Shown: positions 55,580-64,000 of the stretch, in pieces
How the letters are laid out: the number at the start of each line of letters is the position of its first letter
Numbering within the stretch: the first letter of the stretch is position 1
The notes under the pieces: model-generated
The model's input: the letters and a program-made list of their open reading frames with translations, nothing else
What the model was told of the DNA's origin: nothing
Database searches by the model: none
DNA from: Guadua angustifolia
Lineage: Eukaryota; Streptophyta; Magnoliopsida; Poales; Poaceae
Length of the DNA: 64,000 nt
NCBI GenBank assembly: GCA_036346375.1
Contig: CM070510.1
Span: 66,126,376-66,190,375, forward strand
Reading direction: 5' to 3'
Translations under genes and position numbers: made by a program

Positions 55580-57255
55580 TAGAGGTGGGCGTCGTGTCGG
55601 GCTGGGCCGGCCCGGTATGGGTCCATCGTGCTTCATGCCTAGGGATGAAAACAGAATGGAAACGGAATGATCGTTCTGTTTCAGTTTCCAGATTTTTACC
55701 GGTAATAGAAACGAAATCAGAAACTCCAGAAATAGGTACGGAAGCGGATAGTGACAAAAACGGATGTGGAATGGAATGGAGCAAATCCGAAAACTAAAGT
55801 AAAAAATTCCAAAAGAATATAGTATATGATTACAATATATATGATTACAAAAACAATGTAACTCATTCCACCTCCAAAACAGACATAAGAATAGTGTTAT
55901 GTTCATCGATATCACTAGAAAGTTTTTTCTCAAATTTATCAGTTGAAGGCTCGCTATTTGTCCCCTTGATCAGACCATCATGTCATCATCCATATTATTA
56001 TCATCGACATCCGCTTGCTCCTCTAACTATAAATGTGTAACTCCCTAAAATTTGCAAATTATTGTTCAATGTTTTTTTATGATTTTTTTAGATTTATTCT
56101 GGATTTTTCAGAGTTTATAAATGCCATTTTGCTATTTTTAGATTTATAAAATTAATTTATTCATAAAAAAAATTAATATTATTCTAGAAATAAATTTCCT
56201 AGGTTCAATGTTCCAAAGTATTTTTGAGAATTTTTTCAGAATTTTTGAACTCTATTTGATATTTTCTATAAAGCTATTTGTATTTATGAAATTATTTTAA
56301 TTTGAAAATAAATGTAAATTCTTCATTCTCTTTTTTGGGCCAAGTGAGTTAAGATTCCGATGGAATTTCTGGTTTCACTTATACAGAATTTCTGTTTTTG
56401 TTTCTGTTTCCGTTGGAAATGGCTCTTCTGTTTCCGTTTCCGTACCTATATTTTTCGTTTCTATTTCGAAAAAAGGTTTCCGTTTCCGTTTTTCTCCAGA
56501 ATGGTCAAAAATTTCATTTCCGTTTTCATCCCTATTCATGCCTAAACCGTACCGGGCCGCGATAGCCCGTCGTGGCCGCCGTGCTATGTCGGTCCGGCTC
56601 GCCTTTGGTGACCCCAGGCACAGCCCATTTACGCTTCATACCTACTTTATGCTTCATGCCTACTTTATGCCATGCCGGTCCAAACCCAGCCCATTTACAC
56701 TATTGCGACGAGAAGAAAGGAGCCGAAGACGCTTAGAGTTGAGGCAGTGGACACAAATATTATGGAAAAAAGAACTAAAATTTATTTATTATTAAACAGT
56801 TAGAGGGAGCGAGAGGATGTACTGAACACGGGTGAGAGAGGGGGCAATAAGCGAGAAAGAGAGTGAGGGAGACAGGTGAGAGATATTGAGAGAGACAGGT
56901 GAGGGAGAGCAGCTTTTTGCACTGTCTCTCAATCTCTCTCAGCTCTCTCTCCCTTCTTGCCCGTCTCTTTTAGGTGTTGACACGCGGGGGTGGCGTCTAT
57001 ATTGATGGATACATCCATAATACTCATGTTATGTGGGTCGATGATCTTCATGCTGGACTTCTTTCTTATACCTTGAGTCATCGGGTTTGGCACGGCCCGT
57101 GCTACAATGTCATGCTGGGGTGTGCCGGTTCTCGGGCCCCGCATGGCTCAAGCTATAGTGTTATGCCGACATAGCACGGCCCACTTTGTGCTAGGCTAAG
57201 TTTCAGACTGGGCTGTACCTATCGTGTCTTGGGCTGGCCTGAATGCCCACCTCTG
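55580..57255. mobile_element. hAT-type element (1.7 kb), host of a nested hAT
   Basis: Ends TAGAGGTGGGC (left) and GCCCACCTCTG (right), inverted except for the outermost base, as in Ac/hAT elements. Flanks ACCGGGGG (55572-55579) and ACCGGGGT (57256-57263) form an 8 bp duplication with one mismatch. No transposase; interior holds GA-rich repeats (56815-56960) and a nested element. Confidence 0.65.
55640..56534. mobile_element. Nested hAT (Ac-like ends), 895 bp
   Basis: TAGGGATGAAAAC at the left and GTTTTCATCCCTA at the right, flanked by perfect 8 bp repeats TTCATGCC (55632-55639 and 56535-56542). Subterminal 'ggaaacgga' / 'tccgtttcc' motifs are repeated many times, the usual hAT transposase-binding pattern. 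Inserted into the 55580-57255 element. Confidence 0.8.
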
Positions 57256-57344
57256 ACCGGGGTACCGGTGGATGAGGACTAAGGATATCCTTTGTTAGTA
57301 ATGTATACTATATATTATAGCGCTGATGATTGCCGGTTGGTGAG

Positions 57345-58123
57345 GTAGGCCACGTGTCCACCCTCGCGGAGAGGCCCTCTGAAAAATTAAAAATTGCATT
57401 TAGGTCTTTACGATGGTTTTTTTAATAAAAAAGACCCAAAAAATTCAAAATTACATTTAGATCCCTCTGCAGTTTACATATAGGTCCTCCTGGTGGTTTT
57501 TGTTAGAAAGAACTCCGGAAAAAAGATTACTTTAGATCCCTTTACGGTTTACGTTTGGCTCTTCTCAGCGATTTTTAGAAAAGCGGACTCAAAAATAAAA
57601 TACATCTTGATGAAAAAAAACACGGATTCGTCGAAGGTTTATAGCAGCCCACGAATTCGCCTACGGGTCCTAGTGAAAAACACAAGTTCGTCGAAGGTTT
57701 ATAGCAGCCCGTAGATTCACTGGCGGGTCCTAACCGCGGTTTTCTAAAAAAACGCAGATTCATTGAAAGTTTATAGCAACCCATAGATTCGCCGACAGGT
57801 CTTCCCATTTAAAAAAAACGAAAACTGAAAATACGATCAAATTTCCGAAATTACGTAAAAATAACATCCGCGGTTTTCTAAAAAAAACACAGATTCGTCG
57901 AAGGTTTATAGCAGCCCATAGATTCGCCGACGGATCCTAACCGCCGTTTTTTTTAGAAAAAAAAAACACAGATTTGTCGAAGGTTTATAACAGCCTATAG
58001 ATTCGTCGACGGATCCTAACGACCCATTTTTTAAAAAAATATAAAAACCGAAAATACAATCGAATTTTTCAAATTTTACACGTTGTATCGTCATGCACGA
58101 CGCAACGTAGCGCGTTATCCTGG
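57345..58123 (+). mobile_element. Element related to Helitron-like copy 1
   Basis: Contains five copies of 'cgtcgaaggtttatagcagcccatagattcgccgacggatcctaa'-type units, matching the tandem repeats of copy 1 (10260-10960). It ends '...gcgcgttatcCTGG' then T (58120-58123), which fits CTRR, but the preceding hairpin is weak and the 5' end is not defined. Confidence 0.4.
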
Positions 58124-58413
58124 TTAGTAGTAATGTAATCTCAAGTTGATGAACGCTAGCTGAGTCTTCTAGCAAAAGGAAATCAATAGGGTTAGGTCGC
58201 ATTGTGTCTCTCAACCAGGTAGTGCTCCCTGTTAAAATCCACTAGCTAGCTAGGTTTTGCACGATTAATGGAGTTTCCTCTGGCTGAAGATAGTGGGAGA
58301 ATCTAAGATTTCCCCCTAAAGTGATAATAAAAAATATATCCTGATATCGAAATAACTTTCAAGAAAGAAAATAGCTATTACTAGCAAGTATTAAATGTGT
58401 ACAAATAGATTTA

Positions 58414-58630
58414 GGAGGTATTTGACATAACTCTAACTCTACCAAAATTCGTCGAGTTGGCGAAGCAAAGTATTCCTAGCTCTAGAAATTTATGAAGGTG
58501 GAGCTATGGGTACATTAAAAGTGTTTAGATGGGTTATCTTGTTTACATTTTAGACTAAAAATATAAACTTAAATCACTTTATTTTAGTCTACAAACTCCA
58601 AATATGATCTGAAACTCTGCCAAAAAGACT
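58414..58630. mobile_element. Tourist-type MITE, copy A
   Basis: TTA flanks (58411-58413, 58631-58633); body contains 'ctctaccaaaattcgtcgag', 'gtgtttagatgggttatctt', 'ttacattttagac' shared with copies B, C and D. Confidence 0.65.
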
Positions 58631-58727
58631 TTAATATTCCAACGTCGAGCACACCGAACTTAAGGTAAAAGTAGTTTTGTCAACACCGAAGTGCAGAAAA
58701 TTAAAGCTCATGCGCGTACTTAATTTA

Positions 58728-58958
58728 GGGGGTGTTTGGGATAGCTCCAGCTCCACCAAAATCTGTGGAGTTGGTGGAGCAGGGTATTTCTAGCTCCAGA
58801 AATTTATGGAGCTGAAGCTGTGGGTACATTAAGAGTGTTTAGGTAGATCATCTTGTTTACATTTTAGACTAAAAATATAAACTTAATTCTCTTTATTTTA
58901 GCCTACAAGTTTCAGCTCTGAGCTGGAGTTAGGATCTGGAACTCTCCCAAACAGGGCC
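58728..58958. mobile_element. Tourist-type MITE, copy B
   Basis: GGGGGTGTTTGGGATAGCTCCAG at the left and CTCTCCCAAACAGGGCC at the right, with TTA target duplication (58725-58727, 58959-58961). PIF/Harbinger-type ends. Confidence 0.75.
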
Positions 58959-59056
58959 TTACTACTCCCACTGAAGAGTTCATCATGCATGTACGTAGCT
59001 AGTTCACTCACTACTGTAGCATGTCAAATGTAGTGATCATGATATATATATATATG

Positions 59057-59450
59057 ACAGCATATTTGGTGAAAACCACTCTTACGGTGAAAACTCTGTG
59101 AAAACCACACTTAAAAGTTTTGAAAAATTCTAAAAAAATTACCATATGTAGAGAAGGTGAGCTTCTACAATCCTGCAAAATTTGAAGATGAAACTCAATC
59201 GCATTTGAAAGATATGAAAAAGACAAATTCAGCATAAATAGTAAATTTTTACTGTTTAGTACTATTCATTTTTGCTGTTTGTCTTTTTCATATCTTTCAA
59301 ATGAGATTGAATTTCATCTTCAAATTTTACAGGGTTGTAAAAGCTCACCTCCCCTACATATGGCAATTTTTTGAGAAATTTTCAAAATTTTTAAATGTGA
59401 TTTTCACGGAGTTTTTATCGTAAAAGTGGTTTTCACCGAATATGCTGCCT
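59057..59450. mobile_element. Foldback MITE
   Basis: 'gcatatttggtgaaaaccac' on the left is mirrored by 'gtggttttcaccgaatatgc' on the right; inner arms continue the inversion. Shares its core ('accatatgtag', 'atcgcatttgaaagatatg') with the MITE at 6058-6436 although the ends differ. Confidence 0.7.
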
Positions 59451-59458
59451 ATATATAT

Positions 59459-59841
59459 ATATGAAGCCTCTTTTCTACTCCTGGGAGTAATTACTCCCTA
59501 TGCCGTATTTCACAACGTATGGGGTATCTCGTGCGACGGAGGGTATGTACGTGTAGTGTACGAGTATATAAGATCATCTAGGTGGTATGTACATTTTTTT
59601 AGAGGTGGTATGTATATTTTTTTAGACATACTCCTTTTTATGTACGTATATGTAGGTATTTGCAAAATACGTTAAAAATTATGGACTCTCTTGCAATTTT
59701 TTCATGTGGCTCACATTGGAGTATCTTATAATTAGTGTATGAGTGTACCTAAAGTGATAAAGGAGTATTTCAAATTCGTTTAGATAGTATTTCAAAAGTG
59801 GGAGTAACTACACCCGGGAGCAAAAGATATTTTTCATATAT
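59459..59841. mobile_element. MITE with 'cctgggagtaattactccc' ends
   Basis: Left 'ctcctgggagtaattactcc' and right 'gggagtaactacacccggga' are inverted copies; flanks are TA-rich (atatatata). It begins within about 10 bp of the previous MITE. Confidence 0.5.
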
Positions 59842-60403
59842 ATATCAACCGGAATATATTCTACCAATGTAGAATCAAATTAGCTACTAGAGTAGAACAG
59901 TTTAATTTCCTTGTGCTTGCATGCACATATCTGGGCAGTCATTACAGTACGCGTGCAAAAGATCCTGCGGAGATAGAGAATGTGAGGGTGAAGTGAGTGG
60001 CTGCAAGCCAGAAGACTTGGTCGGTCCACTGGTGCACACTAATAAAAATTAACATTGTTTGTAATTAGATTTAGACGTAGCTTTCGAAAGGATGAGGAGA
60101 CAATCATCTCTGACTCGCAAAGTATAATTTACGAAGCCATTCTTGACCCTCCGTTAATTCTTATGCAGCCTGGCAACAATTTTTTTCTTCAAAAAATAAA
60201 TACAGTTTAGACAAAAATAAACAGCTGAGCACACATCTAAACTAGTTGCAATTTTTTTAAAGAACAAGACTCTTAATAATCACCTTTTTTAATCTCAGGA
60301 AAAATCATACTAATTTTGTTTCAAGGTGCACTATTTTCTAACTGTGTTTGTCCTAGCTAGGTTCTAAACATAACCGGGCCTTTATTCTCGGGTAGTTGCA
60401 CTC
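59842..60403. other. Intergenic, no gene recognised
   Basis: No domain-bearing ORF or bounded repeat. Confidence 0.4.
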
Positions 60404-60406
60404 TTA

Positions 60407-60871
60407 GGAGTGTTTGGCACAACTCTAACTCCAGTTCCACCAAAATTCGTAGAGTTGGTGGAGTAAGGTATTTCTAGTTCCAGAAACTTATAAAGCTGAA
60501 ACTGTGAGTACATTAAAAGCGTTTAGGTGGGTCATCTTGTTTACATTTTAGACTAAAATATAAAGTTAGGGTGTATTTGGTAGGACTCTAGCTCTACTAA
60601 ATCCGTGGATCTGGTGGAGCTGGGTATTCATAGCTCCACCAAATCCATGGAGCTGTGAGTACATTAAAAGTGTTTAGATGGATCATCTTGTTTATATTTT
60701 AGACAAAAATATAAGCTTAATTCACTTTATTTTAGCCTACAAGTTTCAGATCTCAGGTGAAGCTAGGATCTAGAGTTCTACCAAACAGACCCTTAATTCA
60801 CTTTATTTTTAGCCTACAAGTTTCTAATCTGAGGTGAGGTTAAGATCTAGAGCTGTGCCAAACAAGATCTT
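60407..60871. mobile_element. Tourist-type MITE, copy C (host of a nested copy)
   Basis: Starts GGAGTGTTTGGCAC after TTA and ends GTGCCAAACAAGATCT before TTA. The body is the same family as copies A and B but is split at 60569-60795 by copy D. Confidence 0.7.
60569..60792. mobile_element. Tourist-type MITE, copy D, nested in copy C
   Basis: GGGTGTATTTGGTAGGACTC ... CTACCAAACAGACCC with TTA on both sides (60566-60568, 60793-60795). Removing it and one TTA rejoins copy C at 'aaagtta-attcactttatttt', the sequence seen uninterrupted in copies A and B. Confidence 0.8.
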
Positions 60872-61467
60872 TTAACTCGATGTAGCTTAGTCATGCTCTG
60901 CATTACGTTGTAGGGTTAGATTCCTTTGATATTGATGCATGGCTTTACTTTGACAGAGTACGTTGAACTGGTAAAAGGTAATCGGTATTTGAAGAATGAA
61001 TTAATGTTTGGCTGGACGGACCATTAAACTATCCAGGAAGCCTCATGAACAGAAGAAAAAACCATTGGTTTCCAGTATGATCCGTGTATTTTCAACAAGA
61101 TTGCAAGAGCACAAATGGTTTGACGTGCTGGCAGTTCAATTCGCGTGTGTCCATTAGTCGTGTGAGGTCATGACTTCCACAAGAAATTACAAGCACAGGA
61201 CATGATGAGATGGTCCTGATAGTGCTATCTTCACATATCTCCAATTCTCTCTCCATTTTTTCAAGCCTCTCTCTCTCTGAATATAGAAAACCGTGTTGAA
61301 TTGTTCCAAGTCTTGAAATTATTCTTCTTTTGACGAAATTACTTTCCAAGTGGAAAGTCATTGCAGATAGTTTTGGCGGCTGCTGCGCAAAAGGCTAAAG
61401 GTTTGCTAAAGTGGTTTCATTTTTCAGGTATATTACCATTCGAAATTCTGGACCTCATAAGACATTA

Positions 61468-61693
61468 GACTATCTCCAGCAATTTTCCTTCATTCCCTTT
61501 CTCTTCCTTTATTCTCTCTTCCTCATATTTATTCCCTTCATTCCTATCAGAAAGAGATTGGAGAGAGAATCTCTTTCTAAATAGATTCTCTTCAAATCCC
61601 TTCCGAAGGGAACCGTGAAGAGAATTCATTGGTGTGCTTAGGATCTGCCTGTGAAGGAATTTGAAAGCTAAAGGGATACCGCTGGAGATAGTT
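61468..61693. mobile_element. PIF/Harbinger-like MITE (226 bp)
   Basis: GACTATCTCCAGCAATTTTCC at the left and CGCTGGAGATAGTT at the right are inverted, with TTA flanks (61465-61467, 61694-61696). Confidence 0.65.
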
Positions 61694-61742
61694 TTAGTAC
61701 ACGTTGAAATGAGAAGAACCGAAGAAGCCAAAGCAGTTACCT

Positions 61743-61793
61743 CTTGTAGGTTCATAGGAAGCAACGTCTTGTAGGTTCATAGGAAGCAACGTT
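61743..61793 (+). repeat. Tandem duplication of 26 bp
   Basis: 'cttgtaggttcataggaagc'-'aacgt' is present twice in a row. Confidence 0.8.
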
Positions 61794-63227
61794 AGAGCTC
61801 TCCTCGAAAAGCTAAACTAAGAAGAGGGAAGGGGGGGCATAGGGTGAATGAAGAAAATTCATACGTGATGCTTGTGACAGTCTGACGTTGCATTCATGCA
61901 TTTACTCTGAAGTCTAGAGTGGTAGTAAGAACATCAAATGCTCCTAGCTACTTCTTAGCTGTAATATTGATCTGTAAACCAAATGGTTATGGTTTGCCTC
62001 AAGATTAATTTCACAGCACCAGTTGCATCCCATGATGACATGCATGTCAGTGACAGAGCTCGCCGATGCTAATGCGGCGTCGCCATCTTTAGGAATTAAA
62101 AGCAAAAGTTGCCTCATATATATATATATATATATATACTAGTATATTTTTTGTAACGCTTTAAACTGAAACGCAGGGTAAGTTCTAGATAGGGAGACAA
62201 TATATAGTATTTTGGTATCACAGCCTCACAAGCAGGTCACAACAATAGACTGACTTGTCTGGTGCTAGGAGACTGGAGACACGATACATATAAATCAAGG
62301 AAGAATTCGCAGTGGCGGTATACAGCAATGGAGCTATGCGTGCATCCCCATCAGTTGGACCTGTTCTTCGATCGATCAGCTCCGATAAGCAAGTCGTTGT
62401 CGCTAGTCCCTGATGCATTAAGTCAAGTCCACGGTTGCACTAGCTTGCACTAGCTGCCCTGCATGCAAGCAATCCAATTGCAGCCTCGCACCGGTCGCCA
62501 CAACAAGGAAAGGAAAGGAGGCCGTGCTGCGTGGTTCAACTTTGAAACGGTCCAAGTCTTGAGAGACGCACACTGCCTCTGGTGTGGTGACTGTCGAGGC
62601 TGGCTGGCTGCTGGTGGGTGGTGCTGTGAATGGTGACGATGATGGGGCTTGCCAGCTTCGTTTTGTGGAGGAAGACCTTGAACAAGAGGTCGTTAGTGAT
62701 GCGTATTCCTCTTTTGATCGGAGAAAATCTGAGACATGAAAAGACACCCGCCATATGTTGACACCTGAGTCTGACTGAGTGAGTGCGGTTCAAGTCCGCT
62801 CTTGCGATCCGAAGAAGGGAAACGGGAGTGAACCTTCCTCGGTTCTTCAGCAACTACCAGCTGTCCATGCTAACATGCAATTAGAAAGTTCGGCATTTCA
62901 GTGTATGTCCACCACCGTGAAGGCAAACGAACAGCAGCTTTTATTCTAGGATTCGACCCTGAAACTTTATTTTACATATGTATAACTAGAGTTGGCCGAC
63001 ATCCTACCATGTAATGTACTATACAGCCCAGGTCTCGGCCCCGTCACATCTTATTCTTTTCATCACATCATAGGCAACCACACCGCTAAGGAGAGCCATA
63101 ACTAATTCCAAGGCAATCCAGAGTCTCAAGTTTGTACAACTCAATACTACTATACTAGCACCGCTGGCTATACCGGAACTATTCCAAGGGCACCAGCAGC
63201 CGGTCCTGATGAAGCAGATCTGGTGCT
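61794..63227. other. Intergenic, 3' flank of SBE1
   Basis: No gene recognised; includes a (TA)n tract at about 62119-62139. The 3' UTR of SBE1 presumably extends from 63227 leftward. Confidence 0.45.
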
Positions 63228-64000
63228 TTATTTGCAATCTTCGTCAGAAGACCCAAAAACAAACTTCATTCCCTTCTTGCCAGAATCATCCTCGGTGGAT
63301 GCCTTTTTGGAACCCCTCCCGCCACCTGAAGTTGCCTCCCCTGTTTCTTCAGACTCTCTGGCAGCTGGCGTATTAACCGGAGTAGCATCAACATTGATAC
63401 ACTCCGAACCAATCTTCCCAGAAGCAGCTGCTCCTTCCCTCTTATACCCTTCACCTTTTTCGTCAACACGACAGTAAGCCTGATAGCAAAGCATTTTGTG
63501 AGTTCGTTCGTACTGGGCTTGGTTGTTGTCCATTAGTCATTGAAACTTCATAGAAGCAACATTACCACACAAGTGCGGGGCGGAGAAAGGACTTTGAATG
63601 AGTTAGGGCGGCTATTGAAGTTTGTTTCGGGTGCTCCTGGCACTCCTTCAGGTGACGTGAAGTGATCCACATCATGGCCAACCTGTGATTCAACAAAGAT
63701 CAATTTGATGCAACTTTGGTGGCACCTATTGTGGGACAAAAGAGTTGCAAAATAGATTTTGAGAATTTATCATGATTACTTACCCTTCCATGTCCGCCAA
63801 ATACCAAAGCATCGGAGTCCAGCGCTACTCTGTACTTCCCAGGCAAGTCGCATCCAACTTTATAACTGCATATTTTTGCAAGCGGAGATGAGATTAGGCA
63901 CATTAGACATTGGGCACAAGGAATCTCATTTTGTTCAAAAGGCAAAGCTTGCAGGAAATCAGTTACCCCTCGTAAGTGTTAGTGGGATGGAAATTGAAAA
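63228..64000 (-). CDS. SBE1: Starch branching enzyme I, last four exons (partial)
   Basis: 1,4-alpha-glucan branching enzyme of plastid starch synthesis; it makes alpha-1,6 branches in amylopectin. Exons on -: 64000-63967 (runs off the window), 63865-63784, 63682-63566, 63479-63228, all GT-AG with consistent phases (2, 0, 0). The translation reads 'FNFHPTNTYEG', 'YKVGCDLPGKYRVALDSDAL', 'VFGGHGRVGHDVDHFTSPEG', 'PETNFNSRPNSFKVLSPPRT', then the isoform-I tail ending 'GKKGMKFVFGSSDEDCK'. This all-beta C-terminal domain and charged tail are specific to SBEI rather than SBEII. The catalytic barrel lies outside the window. 'TCVAYCRVDE' has Cys where I recall Tyr (AYYRVDE). No break seen. Confidence 0.95.

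Noticed and set aside
61092..61361. 89-codon ORF on -
   Set aside because: No domain, no promoter and no splice context; likely chance.
61465..61764. 99-codon ORF on -
   Set aside because: Almost entirely made of the PIF/Harbinger-like MITE at 61468-61693.
1..64000. tRNA, rRNA or other structured RNA genes
   Set aside because: I looked for tRNA arms and conserved rRNA words and saw none convincing; a dedicated scan would be needed to exclude small RNAs.

Overview
The window is nuclear DNA from a grass (Poaceae). The evidence is intron-containing plant genes with GC-rich first exons and GT-AG introns (a class I chitinase, a NAC factor and the 3' end of starch branching enzyme I), a cluster of four DUF241/BPS1-like genes, and a dense load of grass-type transposons: Stowaway and Tourist MITEs, Mutator-like elements (MULEs), Helitrons, hAT elements, LINEs and Ty3/gypsy and LTR remnants. 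From memory, chitinase - NAC - SBE1 in this order recalls the distal long arm of rice chromosome 6, so an Oryza species or close relative is likely. I could not check this.

Layout. 1-4783: 3' part of a Tat-type Ty3/gypsy element on + (end of pol, a large accessory ORF on the opposite strand, polypurine tract, 3' LTR). 6-25 kb: four single-exon DUF241 genes, all on -, at 6.6, 13.2, 19.1 and 23.6 kb. Between them lie a Helitron carrying a broken ABCC-transporter fragment (8.0-9.4 kb), a second Helitron-like element (10.0-11.4 kb), two decayed LINEs and three retroposons with perfect 13-15 bp target duplications. 26-36 kb: non-autonomous MULE, solo LTR, Helitron-like element, MITEs. 36.5-37.6 kb: chitinase (+). 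39-44 kb: foldback element, Helitron-like element, repeat-filled DNA transposon. 44.5-46.1 kb: NAC gene (-). 46.4-54.8 kb: an 8.4 kb long-TIR MULE holding three decayed genes: a MuDR-type transposase and a plant-mobile-domain gene on +, and a GRF zinc-finger gene on - reading in from the right TIR. 54.8-61.7 kb: a MITE/hAT graveyard with two clear nested insertions. 63.2-64.0 kb: last exons of SBE1 (-).

Most notable signals: (1) a 14-16 bp motif, GACATGATCCGCGAGG, present five times between 14 and 28.4 kb, two copies 180-205 bp upstream of DUF241 start codons; (2) the three-gene MULE, whose transposase and PMD genes are broken mainly by TAG/TAA codons as expected from C-to-T decay; (3) a likely family link between that MULE and two non-autonomous elements, all with 10 bp target duplications and near-identical ends; (4) the ABCC fragment bounded by diagnostic Helitron ends.

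Coordinates come from reading the sequence directly. Family names rest on motif recognition without database searches.
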